Source: Vibrio sp. Of7-15 (GTDB lineage: Bacteria > Pseudomonadota > Gammaproteobacteria > Enterobacterales > Vibrionaceae). Taken from it: a DNA stretch of 64,000 nucleotides. A model generated the notes under the pieces. The model had not been told where the DNA came from and searched no databases. It was given only the letters and a program-made list of their open reading frames with translations. Where the stretch lies: the NCBI RefSeq assembly GCF_022347565.1, contig NZ_JAKRGH010000020.1, forward strand, positions 1 to 64,000. Direction: 5' to 3'. A program made the position numbers and the translations under genes. Shown in pieces: positions 1-7,697 of this stretch (position 1 is the stretch's first letter; each line of letters starts with the position of its first letter).

Positions 1-185
1 TTTTGTATCTGGAATTTAATATTTTACTGGTTATGAGTACACCGGGGCGAGTCCCGCTTGAGCGCAAGCCCGGCCGACCCGCCACAACAACGAAGCCTTG
101 TCAGAAATGACAGGGCTTTTTTGTATCTGAAATTTAAGATTTGTTGGTTATGAATACACCGGGGCGAGTCCCGCTTGAGCGCAAG
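1..185. repeat. Direct repeat of about 67 bp, two copies
   Basis: Two near-identical blocks lie at 1-68 and 119-185. Each begins with TTTTGTATCTG, is AT-rich, and ends in a GC-rich part that includes CGGGGCGAGTCCCGC and a small CTTG/CAAG hairpin. The first copy is followed by a GC-rich tail and a terminator; the second runs into unrelated sequence. Such repeats are often seen downstream of tRNA or rRNA operons in vibrios, but no tRNA is folded here, so the link is an inference. A short open frame on the minus strand through both copies is low-complexity and looks spurious. Confidence 0.6.
93..122 (+). terminator. Intrinsic terminator inside the repeat
   Basis: An 11-bp stem (AAGCC with TGTCA / TGACA with GGCTT, one G-T pair) closes on a GAAA tetraloop and is followed by a run of Ts. 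It would end a plus-strand transcript entering from before the window, perhaps a stable RNA operon. Confidence 0.7.
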
Positions 186-214
186 TTCGTAGGAATGTCT
201 GTCCATCCGAACGG

Positions 215-246
215 TAATAAAAAAGCCTCAATACAGTGATTGAGGC
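215..246 (-). terminator. Terminator of the MaoC gene
   Basis: An 8-bp perfect stem (GCCTCAAT/ATTGAGGC, 225-246) is followed on the minus strand by a run of Ts. It lies about 30 bp past the stop codon of the MaoC-family gene. Confidence 0.8.
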
Positions 247-278
247 TTCAAGTTATTTGAGCTTATGTACTGCGAATA

Positions 279-965
279 TTAGAAATACAAACGCACAACA
301 GAAATAGCGACACAACCTGGACGGCGGCAGTTTTCAATTTCTACTGAGATCTCTTTTTCAATCTCTAAACCGCGTTTGATTGGCGTGACTTTTAATAGTC
401 GGCTGCGTGCTCGAACTCGATTCCCTGATTTAACAGGGTATGGGAAGCGAACTTGATTCAAGCCGTAGTTTACGGTCATTTTTGCTGTTGGATACTGTGG
501 CTTCTCAGGATCGACACTATCAGTTAGGCGTGATAATAACGACAGAGTTAAAAAACCATGGGCAATGGTTGTTTTAAATGGTGACTCTGTTTCAGCACGC
601 TCTGGATCAGTGTGAATCCACTGGTGATCATCCGTCACATCAGCAAAGTTATTGATGCGGTTTTGATCTACAGTAAGCCAATCGCCAACATGTATTTCTT
701 CGCCAATTTGCGTTGTAAATTCTTCTAATAACGCGGCTGCTTCTGGGTGAAGTTCGATAGGCTTAGGCTCTTTAATTACTTCTTTGTTATTTACTGTAGC
801 CTGCATTTGGTGTTCTTTTACCCAGGAAATTAGTTGGCTGTTGTTGGCTTTATTGAGGAATTCGATCCAGTAATCCCGAATAGTTGGTGACATCCAGTCT
901 TTAAGCTCAAAAGGGTGCTTTGAGAGGAATTCACGCTTGTGTTTTAGAAAATCGACAACCTTCAT
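279..965 (-). CDS. MaoC-family (R)-enoyl-CoA hydratase, PhaJ-like
   Basis: The protein (228 aa from the chosen ATG at 965) has a C-terminal single hot-dog domain at about residues 85-225. It contains the hydratase-2 motif region NFADVTDDHQWIH, with Asp and His as the expected catalytic pair, and a following AHGFLTLSL segment typical of MaoC proteins. Such enzymes hydrate trans-enoyl-CoA to (R)-3-hydroxyacyl-CoA, feeding polyhydroxyalkanoate synthesis or fatty acid metabolism. The first 75 residues are a charged helical extension not found in short PhaJ proteins. An in-frame start exists 39 bp upstream, but AAGG sits about 8 bp before the 965 ATG. A good CRP-like site lies upstream. The gene stands alone. 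Confidence 0.8.
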   Translation of the reverse strand: MKVVDFLKHKREFLSKHPFELKDWMSPTIRDYWIEFLNKANNSQLISWVKEHQMQATVNNKEVIKEPKPIELHPEAAALLEEFTTQIGEEIHVGDWLTVDQNRINNFADVTDDHQWIHTDPERAETESPFKTTIAHGFLTLSLLSRLTDSVDPEKPQYPTAKMTVNYGLNQVRFPYPVKSGNRVRARSRLLKVTPIKRGLEIEKEISVEIENCRRPGCVAISVVRLYF

Positions 966-1028
966 GAATGCGACCTTAAATGCTGTGTTGTTAGTGTGAA
1001 CCACTGTTAGTATGTGTCTAAATGTAAT

Positions 1029-1044
1029 TGTGTATCAGATCACA
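1029..1044 (-). promoter_or_regulatory. Candidate CRP (cAMP receptor) site
   Basis: The sequence TGTGTATCAGATCACA matches the CRP consensus TGTGA-N6-TCACA at nine of ten positions. It lies 64-79 bp upstream of the chosen MaoC start, suited to catabolite control of that gene. This rests on sequence match only. Confidence 0.55.
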
Positions 1045-1262
1045 TTATTCAGCAACGCTTTTCGAGCGTACATGTGTTGTATGAAATTCCATAAAATAAT
1101 TATTATTCAGTTGCTTACTGTTATTAAGGGTGTAATAAAAAAATGTTTTTTTAGGAGAAAATGAGACATAGAAAACAAAATTGAATAGAAAGTAAGCAGA
1201 GAAAAAGTTTGAAGTAAGATGGCTTGTTTAAAGACGTATTTTGAGGCGTTGATAAATAGTGC

Positions 1263-1295
1263 CCTGATGTGTATACCCACACACCAGGTTTTTTT
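1263..1295 (+). terminator. Orphan intrinsic terminator, possible small RNA 3' end
   Basis: A 10-bp stem (CCTGATGTGT / ACACACCAGG, one A-C mismatch) with a 6-nt loop is followed directly by seven Ts on the plus strand. Neighbouring genes on both sides are on the minus strand, so it terminates no visible gene. A small RNA from about 1100-1290 is possible. Confidence 0.6.
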
Positions 1296-1318
1296 GAAAC
1301 CTAATAGCGATAAATAGT

Positions 1319-1594
1319 TTAGCTACGCTTAATTCTTACTACTTTCATGGTTTCTATCTCAAAGCCCGCGATCGTCTCGATAACAGGGTAGTAGGTCATA
1401 TTGACTCTAGCGCCTTTTAAGCTTTTATAAGGCTCTTTACGTTTAAATTTAAAAGGGGCATTACAGCCTTCTATCATCACAGTATGTAAAACCCAATCGT
1501 CAACATCTCTTTGTGTATGTGAAGTCACTTTTACGTGATCGCTGTGAGTTAATTCGTTATGACGAGAAAGAAGTTTATCGACAGGAGATTTCAT
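1319..1594 (-). CDS. Hypothetical protein, 91 aa
   Basis: A small basic protein with the segments DVDDWVLHTVMIEG and FKFKRKEPYKSLKGARVNMTYYP. It has no signal peptide or membrane segment. The alternating pattern in the C-terminal half suggests a small beta-rich domain. I do not recognise a family. Codon use resembles the neighbours and the frame is full length, so it is probably a real cytoplasmic protein. It is transcribed alone, away from the monooxygenase-like gene. Confidence 0.6.
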   Translation of the reverse strand: MKSPVDKLLSRHNELTHSDHVKVTSHTQRDVDDWVLHTVMIEGCNAPFKFKRKEPYKSLKGARVNMTYYPVIETIAGFEIETMKVVRIKRS

Positions 1595-1759
1595 AAGATG
1601 GCCATATAAATTTTTGTACCATTAAACCTAAATCTCATAGGGTGGTCAAATTATGGCAGAAGTAAGAGGTGGTTTTTAAAAGCGTGTTTTTTTACTTTGT
1701 TTATTAGGTGATTAAGTGTAGTGTTACTTGTTTCTTATTTGGTTAATCTAGGAATAAAC

Positions 1760-2110
1760 ATGTCTCAAAAAGTGTATTGTATCGCGCAGTTTCAGCCTAA
1801 AGAAGGCAAATTAGATGAACTTTTTGAAGTGCTGAAAGCGCTTGAACCAAACTCAAACCGTGAAGATGGCTGCTTACAGTATTTGGTGACTCGTCATATT
1901 GAAAGTCCATTTGCAGAAGGTGAGAGCTACCCAATCGCATTTAACGAGATCTGGGCTAATAATGCGGCTTTTGAAGCGCATTGCCAGCGCAAAGAGATCC
2001 AAGAGTTTTTTGAAACCCAGTGTGTAGCAGAGACTGGTTTAGTTGCTAAGTGGAATGTGTGTATTTACACTGATGAACCAACTGACTTCGATGCACCCAA
2101 ACTTGCTTAA
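1760..2110 (+). CDS. ABM-superfamily monooxygenase-like protein
   Basis: This 116-aa protein fits the antibiotic biosynthesis monooxygenase (dimeric alpha-beta barrel) fold. It begins with a strand (KVYCIAQFQPKEGKLDEL), has the family's LEPNSNREDGCLQYLV turn, and a FNEIWANNAAFEAHCQ helix. Members such as YgiN are small cytoplasmic quinol monooxygenases or putative heme or quinone enzymes; the substrate here is unknown. AGGA lies about six bases before the ATG at 1760, which is preferred over an upstream in-frame TTG. A bidirectional terminator follows. Confidence 0.75.
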   Translation: MSQKVYCIAQFQPKEGKLDELFEVLKALEPNSNREDGCLQYLVTRHIESPFAEGESYPIAFNEIWANNAAFEAHCQRKEIQEFFETQCVAETGLVAKWNVCIYTDEPTDFDAPKLA

Positions 2111-2132
2111 TGTAGTCAGTTAAAAGTCAATG

Positions 2133-2162
2133 AAAAGGGGCCGACAGAGAGCCCCTTTTTTG
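2133..2162. terminator. Bidirectional terminator
   Basis: A stem AAAAGGGGC / GCCCCTTTTT works on both strands. It separates the converging monooxygenase-like and chemoreceptor genes. Confidence 0.8.
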
Positions 2163-2184
2163 ATTTTAAATAGCGTACTTTTAA

Positions 2185-4137
2185 TTAGGCAACACTAAAT
2201 TGTTTCACCATTGAATTTAGCTCATCTGACACTTTTGCCAAACTGCCGGATGAGTGAGCAGTATCTCCGGCAACATGGGCACTTTCATCCGCAATGCGCC
2301 GTACATTGTTAATGTTCTTATTAATGGTTTCCGCCACGATACTTTGCTGTTCTGCTGCACTGGCAATTTGAGCGTTCATATCCGAAATGTGTGAGATGGA
2401 ATCACGAATAGCTGTCAGTGCTTCGCTGGCCGATTGTGCTTGAGCCACCGTTTTTTCAACATGTTGTTGGCCCTCAGTAATGGACTCCATCGCGTTGCTG
2501 GCTCCATCTTGCAGGTTTGTAATGAGCTGTTCGATTTGGCCAATCGCATCTTGAGTGCGTTGGGCTAAGGTGCGAACTTCATCGGCGACCACAGCAAAGC
2601 CTCTCCCTTGTTCGCCAGCACGCGCGGCTTCGATCGCTGCGTTTAACGCAAGTAAATTAGTTTGCTCAGCGACACCATGGATCACATCTAAAATGCTGCC
2701 AATGTTGATGGACTCGGAGTGAAGTTGGGCGACCTCTGTGTTCGATTGTTGCATTTGGTTTGCTAGGTTTTCAATGTCTTGCACCGTTTTCTGTACAATG
2801 CTGTAGCCAGTTTGAGCATGAATATTAGCCTCTTCTGCGGCAGTAGATGCATTGACCGCACTGGTGGCAACTTCTTGAACCGTTGCTGCCATTTCGTTCA
2901 TCGCCGTGGCTACTTGATCGGTTTCACTTTGCTGTTCTATCGCTCCATGATTTGCTTGCTCTGTGGCGGAGGCTAGCTTATCAGCCGATAATGAGATTTG
3001 ACCACTGGCTGTATTGATGTTGTTCATCATTTTGTTTAGATTTTCTGCCATGAGTTTTAGGCTTTGCATCATTTGAGCAATTTCGTCTTTGCCTGATACG
3101 GCAATCTTGGTCGTGAGTTTGCCTTGAGATAGTTCATTGGCAACAAACATCGCTTGCTTGACCGGCTTGGTAATAAGAGCGGTTATCAGCCAAGAAATGG
3201 CAAGACCAGCAGCAATGGCAACAACAGTGAGAATAGATACCCATTGAACCGTTTCTTTATTGCTTTTTTGTACTTGTGGGCCAAGTGTATTTTGCTCAGA
3301 CATAACAGACAGTTTGATGTTTTCAAGTTGCGTGGCAGCCTCTGGACCTAACATGTCTAGTGTATTCGTAATAAGGTCGTTACGGCTGCTGATCAGATCA
3401 TACACTTCTTTAAACCCATCGCGATACTCTTGGCTGGCTCTTGAGAATGTATTCAGCAATTGAATGTTTTGTGGGTCTTGAATTTGATCTCGTAGCATCG
3501 CTTCAGATTGAATAAGGTCTTTTTCTAAGTAGAGAATGGCATCGTGGTAATCTGACTTTTGGTTGGTGACTAAATAACGAGTAGTATATAAACGTCCAAG
3601 CAATAGCCCTTCTAAAACTTGAGAGCCGAAATACGCAGTTTGAGCGTCGTTCCCTTGATAAGCCGACATAATAATGTCACTGATGGATTGGTGCATGATT
3701 GGTCCGTTACTTTCTAGCACATTTGAAACCACGTCATTACGTTTACGGATAAGAGACTGTACGTTTAAAAAGGTTTGATCGTAAGTTTGAATGTTTTGTT
3801 GAGCTTCACGGATGAGCTTAGAACGACTTGGAGTATCAATAAGCTGATGAGATTGTTGAATCAGGGATTCTATGACTTTTTTTCTGTCATTGTATTCAGT
3901 AAGGTATTTTTCATCATGAGAAATAATATAGCTTTTTACACTCATTCTGATTAACAGAAGGTTGGCTTGTAAGCGCCCGGCCAAGTTAGTTTCTTTTGCT
4001 AAATGCCTATAATCGTTAAAACTTTTTTCAGATTGGCTTAGCCCTTGGTAGCTAACAAGTGAAGATAGAGTCATGAGTAATAAGCAAATACCGAAGCCTA
4101 ACGCTATTTTGGTGCCTAACTTTAATTGGTTGAACAT
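2185..4137 (-). CDS. Methyl-accepting chemotaxis protein, HBM-like sensor
   Basis: A 650-aa transmembrane chemoreceptor. TM1 is at about residues 8-30. The long all-helical periplasmic region (about 31-298) contains [20 protein letters not shown], which resembles helical bimodular (HBM) sensors that bind small acids or amines. TM2 lies at about 300-322, followed by HAMP and a cytoplasmic signalling hairpin with the conserved tip [29 protein letters not shown]. The ligand cannot be told. The ATG at 4137 has GAGGA seven bases upstream; an in-frame start 54 bp earlier would put charged residues before the membrane anchor. Single gene, not in a chemotaxis operon. Confidence 0.9.
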   Translation of the reverse strand: MFNQLKLGTKIALGFGICLLLMTLSSLVSYQGLSQSEKSFNDYRHLAKETNLAGRLQANLLLIRMSVKSYIISHDEKYLTEYNDRKKVIESLIQQSHQLIDTPSRSKLIREAQQNIQTYDQTFLNVQSLIRKRNDVVSNVLESNGPIMHQSISDIIMSAYQGNDAQTAYFGSQVLEGLLLGRLYTTRYLVTNQKSDYHDAILYLEKDLIQSEAMLRDQIQDPQNIQLLNTFSRASQEYRDGFKEVYDLISSRNDLITNTLDMLGPEAATQLENIKLSVMSEQNTLGPQVQKSNKETVQWVSILTVVAIAAGLAISWLITALITKPVKQAMFVANELSQGKLTTKIAVSGKDEIAQMMQSLKLMAENLNKMMNNINTASGQISLSADKLASATEQANHGAIEQQSETDQVATAMNEMAATVQEVATSAVNASTAAEEANIHAQTGYSIVQKTVQDIENLANQMQQSNTEVAQLHSESINIGSILDVIHGVAEQTNLLALNAAIEAARAGEQGRGFAVVADEVRTLAQRTQDAIGQIEQLITNLQDGASNAMESITEGQQHVEKTVAQAQSASEALTAIRDSISHISDMNAQIASAAEQQSIVAETINKNINNVRRIADESAHVAGDTAHSSGSLAKVSDELNSMVKQFSVA

Positions 4138-4317
4138 AACTATCCTCATATCAATGAATACATTGCTCGACACCATCAAGAGAGGGTGCATATGATTATT
4201 AGTGTTGGATAGAAAATGCTTATTAGCAGGTATAAATAAGGGTTCTTTTATGTATGTATTAAATATGAATCAAGTTTCTTTTTGTTGCACAAAATAATGA
4301 AATGAATCGTATTTAAA

Positions 4318-4340
4318 GCAGGTAGACTGAATCTACCCGC
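4318..4340 (-). terminator. Terminator of the DAACS symporter gene
   Basis: The minus strand forms GCGGGTAGA / TCTACCTGC with a 5-nt loop, followed by TTTAAAT, 30 bp past the stop codon. Confidence 0.6.
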
Positions 4341-4369
4341 TTTTAGGCTAAAGGTAAGGTGTGAGTTAT

Positions 4370-5548
4370 TTAGCTTTCAGTTTGTGTTACTACTGTTTCG
4401 GTTTGTTCTTTTGACGCAAATTTATTCACCCACAATGAGATGGCGCCGTCACCTGTAATATTGCATGCGGTGCCAAAGCTGTCTTGAGCCATGTACAAAG
4501 CAATCATCAGCGCGAGTTCGGCTTCCCCAAAACCTAGCATAGATCCCATTAACCCAAGTGCGGCCATAACAGCACCACCAGGAGCACCTGGAGCTGCAAT
4601 CATGGTTACCCCCAGCATCATGATAAACGGTAGCATTTCAATCAGTGATGGAATTGCAATATGTTGACTGAGGGCCATGACGGCGGTTGAGCAAGTGATC
4701 AAAGTGATAGTAGAGCCTGAAAGGTGGATAGTGGCGCACAATGGAATGGTAAAGTTAGCAATAGAGTCATTTACACCATTGAGTTTTGTTTGGCGTAATG
4801 TCACAGGGATGGTTGCTGCAGACGACATGGTTCCTACTGCTGTGAAATAAGCAGGTAGCATGTTCTTAATGAGTTTAATTGGCGAAATACCTAACGCTAA
4901 ACCAGTCATTACGTATTGGATAGTGATCCATGACCAGTGCATCACAATAACTAACGCCAAAACTGCACCAAACGTCGTTAAGGTCGTAAACACCGTTCCT
5001 TCTGCGGCCATCTCAGCAAAAATCCCGGCAATATAAAGCGGTAATAGAGGGATGAGCACTTTAGAAAGTAGTAAATCAATGATACTTCTCCCTTCATCAG
5101 CGATGTCTTTTAATCGTTTACTTTCAATAACACTGATGCCTAATCCAAACAAAAATGCTGTGGCTAGAGCCGTCATTACACCAAATAGAGGGGGAATTTC
5201 TAAAGAAATAAAGCTAGTGAGTTTGTCGGCGTTACTTACTGCGGCTTCGGAAGTATCAGATAGGCCAGAAAGAACAAAGCTAGCAACAATAAAGGCTAAG
5301 CTACCAGCAATAATGGTGGAACCATAAGAAAGAGCAACGGTTTTCCCTAATAATGAACCTGAATTTTTTGGCAGATTTGCGATGCCACTTGTTATGTAGA
5401 AAAGAATGATCAGTGGGATGGTAAAACCAATTAATTGGCCGATGAGAAGTTTAATGGTGAGTAAAGAGCGAATGATGATATCTGGGGCAAAAAAGCCGAG
5501 AAAGATACCGATCAAAATGCCAGCGACTAATTTTATAATTAGCTTCAT
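4370..5548 (-). CDS. Dicarboxylate/amino acid:cation symporter (DAACS)
   Basis: A 392-aa integral membrane protein of the glutamate/dicarboxylate:sodium (or proton) symporter family. The family's serine-rich re-entrant loop appears as GTMSSAATIPVTLRQ at about residue 240, with hairpin 2 and the metal- and substrate-binding residues near GAPGGAV and ALYMAQDSFGTACNITGDGA. It probably imports an acidic amino acid, a dicarboxylate or a related anion across the inner membrane. The ATG has AGGAG upstream. It differs from the TcyP-type member of the same superfamily at 15792-17168. Substrate unknown. Confidence 0.85.
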   Translation of the reverse strand: MKLIIKLVAGILIGIFLGFFAPDIIIRSLLTIKLLIGQLIGFTIPLIILFYITSGIANLPKNSGSLLGKTVALSYGSTIIAGSLAFIVASFVLSGLSDTSEAAVSNADKLTSFISLEIPPLFGVMTALATAFLFGLGISVIESKRLKDIADEGRSIIDLLLSKVLIPLLPLYIAGIFAEMAAEGTVFTTLTTFGAVLALVIVMHWSWITIQYVMTGLALGISPIKLIKNMLPAYFTAVGTMSSAATIPVTLRQTKLNGVNDSIANFTIPLCATIHLSGSTITLITCSTAVMALSQHIAIPSLIEMLPFIMMLGVTMIAAPGAPGGAVMAALGLMGSMLGFGEAELALMIALYMAQDSFGTACNITGDGAISLWVNKFASKEQTETVVTQTES

Positions 5549-5688
5549 GTATTGAGCTCCTGAGATGCATCTGTTGTTGGATTAATTAAGGCTAAAACTA
5601 TCTGCTGTTATTATGGGTTTCAGGTGGCAGATAGTGCCACAAAGATACATCATGTTGCATATTTGTAGCTAAAAATAAGTTCAGAGTA

Positions 5689-5700
5689 AGAGATATCTCT
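5689..5700. promoter_or_regulatory. 12-bp perfect palindrome, possible operator
   Basis: AGAGATATCTCT lies in the 282-bp gap between the symporter start and the end of the AEC gene, about 140 bp upstream of the symporter start codon. The binding protein is unknown. Confidence 0.3.
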
Positions 5701-5749
5701 CAGTCCTATCCATTGGCAGGTAAACCAGAATAAAATCGAGGTATGAAGC

Positions 5750-5839
5750 ATGAAATTAGTACACAGAACTCACGTTTCTATTTTAGAAGATGGTATACAC
5801 TTATCGGTTTTCGTGTCGTGTACTGGTTCATTATATTGA
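5750..5839 (+). CDS. Possible 29-aa small protein
   Basis: A short frame starts at an ATG seven bases after GAGGT and runs to a TGA, encoding MKLVHRTHVSILEDG and 14 more residues with a hydrophobic end. It overlaps the last codons of the AEC gene on the other strand. The ribosome site is good, but length and lack of a known family leave it uncertain. Confidence 0.25.
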   Translation: MKLVHRTHVSILEDGIHLSVFVSCTGSLY

Positions 5840-6709
5840 TAAAGCCAATGAAAGTAGAAGTGGCAGTGTGATAATAGAAAATGCATTTCCGAACAGGACC
5901 ATAGAGGCGACTTTATGAGGTTCTGTTTGATAGCGTTCTGCAAATAAATAGTTCATGACCGCTGGTGGCAGCATAGTAAATAAAACCATCATTTGTAGTT
6001 GCTGGGTAGGCAGAGGGATCAGCAGATAGATCAGTCCAAAAGCAACAGCTCCAGTCAATAAACTCACCACACTTGAAATCACCCCAATACGCAAACCAGA
6101 ACGTTGAACTTTGGTCATTTGTGATCCTAATGAGATCAGCATGATAGGAATTGAAGCTTGTCCTAGCAATTGGGTGGATTCATATAGCGGCTCCCATACT
6201 GAAATACCAGAAAAATTACATGTTAATGCCCCGATGGCAGCGATGAAAACGGGGGACTTCAGCGCGTGTTTTATTGATCCTGCTCCGTTATTACTGAGTA
6301 ATAAGCTAGCAATAATAATATGTAAGATGGTGGAAACTACAAAGAGCAGAACGGCTGAGCCAGTAGCAGAGTCCCCAAAAGTATAACCAAATAGCGGGAT
6401 CGCTAAGTTGCCGCTATTACGAAACATTTGTGCAGGTGCCCAGGTTTTGTAAGAAGCAGAAGTAAAATAGCTTAATGTCATAATTAACCCTGGAACTAGT
6501 AGGGCAATAAGGGCAGCTAGCAAGAGTGGAAGTTGGTTGAGATCAACCGGCATACTGACTAGTGACGAAAAAATCAGTGCTGGTAAAAAGACATCCATGT
6601 TTAAGCGGTTAATGGGAACAAAATCTGTTTTTAGGGTTTTTCCGACACCAAACCCAATGACTACTAGGGTAAATACAGGAAATAAAATGCTAGTGACTTG
6701 TTCAAACAT
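5831..6709 (-). CDS. AEC-family (auxin efflux carrier-like) transporter
   Basis: A 292-aa protein of about ten membrane helices in two halves, with the family features PINRLNMDVFLPALIFSSLV near the start, a central RNSGNLAIPLFGYTFG and a C-terminal MLPPAVMNYLFAERY. Bacterial AEC proteins such as MdcF and MleP move malonate, malate or other organic acids, or act as auxotroph exporters. The substrate is unknown. It is transcribed in the same direction as the DAACS symporter but with a 280-bp gap, so probably not one operon. Confidence 0.85.
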   Translation of the reverse strand: MFEQVTSILFPVFTLVVIGFGVGKTLKTDFVPINRLNMDVFLPALIFSSLVSMPVDLNQLPLLLAALIALLVPGLIMTLSYFTSASYKTWAPAQMFRNSGNLAIPLFGYTFGDSATGSAVLLFVVSTILHIIIASLLLSNNGAGSIKHALKSPVFIAAIGALTCNFSGISVWEPLYESTQLLGQASIPIMLISLGSQMTKVQRSGLRIGVISSVVSLLTGAVAFGLIYLLIPLPTQQLQMMVLFTMLPPAVMNYLFAERYQTEPHKVASMVLFGNAFSIITLPLLLSLALSI

Positions 6710-6842
6710 ACCGTGACCTTATTTGTTTTCAGTCTCTAACATACAGAGAAATAAAGGAAAATGTTAGTAGCGAAAAGTCTATTTAGGGCAAATTGAGAGG
6801 TATCGTGTTAGGAATATCAATATAGATTGTGTAAAATCTAAT

Positions 6843-6871
6843 TGACATAAATATTTTGAAGGGTGTATTCT
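6843..6871 (+). promoter_or_regulatory. Sigma-70 promoter of ohr
   Basis: TTGACA (6843-6848), a 17-bp spacer and TATTCT (6866-6871) lie about 42 bp before the ohr start codon. Confidence 0.65.
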
Positions 6872-6883
6872 CTCAAATATAAA

Positions 6884-6893
6884 TTGCGCGCAA
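6884..6893. promoter_or_regulatory. Palindrome TTGCGCGCAA, candidate OhrR or other operator
   Basis: A perfect 10-bp palindrome sits just after the -10 box and 20 bp before ohr. Ohr genes are usually controlled by OhrR, a MarR-type peroxide sensor. No ohrR gene is in the window, so the assignment is an inference. Confidence 0.4.
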
Positions 6894-6912
6894 CCTATAT
6901 TAAGGGTCAAAA

Positions 6913-7335
6913 ATGACAACATTATATTCAACAAAAGCAACAGCATTAGCAGGCCGTAATGGCATTGTATCGACTGATGATGAAAAATTATCGGTTGACC
7001 TAAGCTACCCAAAAGAGATGGGAGGTTCGGGTGAATTTACTAACCCTGAGCAACTCTTTGCAGCGGGTTACTCTGCGTGTTTTTCAAATGCAATTTTGCA
7101 TGTGGCACGAGAAGGTAAGATTTCGCTAGCTTCAGCACCAGTAACGGCTACCGTAGGAATTGGGCCAAACAGCCAAGGTGGTTTTGCACTGACAGTGTCG
7201 TTAGATGTGTCTTTAGAGCTAGAAGAAGCGGCGGCGGTAGAGCTGGTAAAAGTTGCTCATCAAGTGTGCCCTTATTCCAATGCGGTAAGAGGAAACATCG
7301 ATGTAGCAGTGAGTGTGAATGGAATCAAACTCTAA
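6913..7335 (+). CDS. ohr: Organic hydroperoxide resistance protein (OsmC/Ohr)
   Basis: A 140-aa cytoplasmic thiol peroxidase. Both active-site cysteines are present, in GYSACFSNA (about residue 57) and VCPYSNAVRGN (about 121), in the Ohr rather than OsmC context, with the Ohr N-terminus LYSTKATALAGRNG. It reduces organic and lipid hydroperoxides using lipoylated protein or another thiol donor. Length is normal for Ohr. It is a single gene with its own sigma-70 promoter and a palindrome at the start site. Confidence 0.93.
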   Translation: MTTLYSTKATALAGRNGIVSTDDEKLSVDLSYPKEMGGSGEFTNPEQLFAAGYSACFSNAILHVAREGKISLASAPVTATVGIGPNSQGGFALTVSLDVSLELEEAAAVELVKVAHQVCPYSNAVRGNIDVAVSVNGIKL

Positions 7336-7412
7336 ATTGCGTCTAGCTTGAGTAGATAACACACAAAGTGATGAATAAGCATGCGAACAGTACGGATTAG
7401 TGAAAAAAGCCC

Positions 7413-7441
7413 TTTACAGTTTTTCTCTTAGTCCGTATTAT
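7413..7441 (+). promoter_or_regulatory. Promoter of the tRNA-Ser gene
   Basis: TTTACA, a 17-bp spacer and TATTAT are followed by a GC-rich discriminator (TCGCCGC). This arrangement is typical of stringently controlled stable RNA promoters, and it is intact. Confidence 0.75.
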
Positions 7442-7454
7442 TCGCCGCACTTAC

Positions 7455-7542
7455 GGAGAGATGGCTGAGTGGTCGAAAGCACCGGTCTTGAAAACCGGCA
7501 TACGTTTGTAGCGTATCTAGGGTTCAAATCCAGAAATGCTGG
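7455..7542 (+). pseudogene. tRNA-Ser(UGA) lacking its 3' acceptor strand
   Basis: The 5' acceptor strand GGAGAGA, D arm, anticodon stem CCGGT/ACCGG with anticodon TGA at 7489-7491, long variable arm ATACG/CGTAT and the T loop TTCAAAT are all in place. After AAATCC the sequence passes directly to AGAAATGCTGGCC and a T run. No TCTCTCC to pair with GGAGAGA, no second T-stem half CCCTA and no encoded CCA are present. The simplest reading is a deletion of about 13 bp between two CC dinucleotides, which would have removed the T-stem/acceptor 3' half. Such a transcript should not be chargeable. A sequencing error is possible; another tRNA-Ser(UGA) presumably exists elsewhere. Confidence 0.75.
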
Positions 7543-7550
7543 CCTTTTTT
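7529..7550 (+). terminator. Terminator of the tRNA-Ser unit
   Basis: CCAG/CTGG with a 5-nt loop followed by six Ts. In an intact gene the CCA end would probably form part of this stem. Confidence 0.6.
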
Positions 7551-7622
7551 CGTTTCGGGTCCTTTAAAAATGTACTCTGCTGCAATTGTGTGATTACAGG
7601 AAGGTTAGGTGCGTAATTACAG

Positions 7623-7659
7623 GAAAAAAAGCCCCAGAACGTAAAAGTGTTCTAGGGCT
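7623..7659 (-). terminator. Terminator of the Hsp70/DUF2760 operon
   Basis: On the minus strand AGCCCTAGAAC pairs with GTTCTGGGGCT, followed by seven Ts. It closes the operon about 40 bp after the stop codon. Confidence 0.8.
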
Positions 7660-7697
7660 GATGTCTTAAGGTATTACTATTTTCATGCTAATCAGAG

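Larger units (their letters stand above)
1005..1318. other. Intergenic region with an orphan terminator
   Basis: No protein gene is seen in this AT-rich stretch. It holds the CRP-like site near 1035 and, at 1263-1295, a strong plus-strand terminator that has no plus-strand gene before it. Confidence 0.6.

Noticed and set aside
24..206. Minus-strand open frame through both direct repeats
   Set aside because: It repeats the same peptide twice because the DNA repeats, has no ribosome site and no protein-like features; it is an artefact of the repeat.
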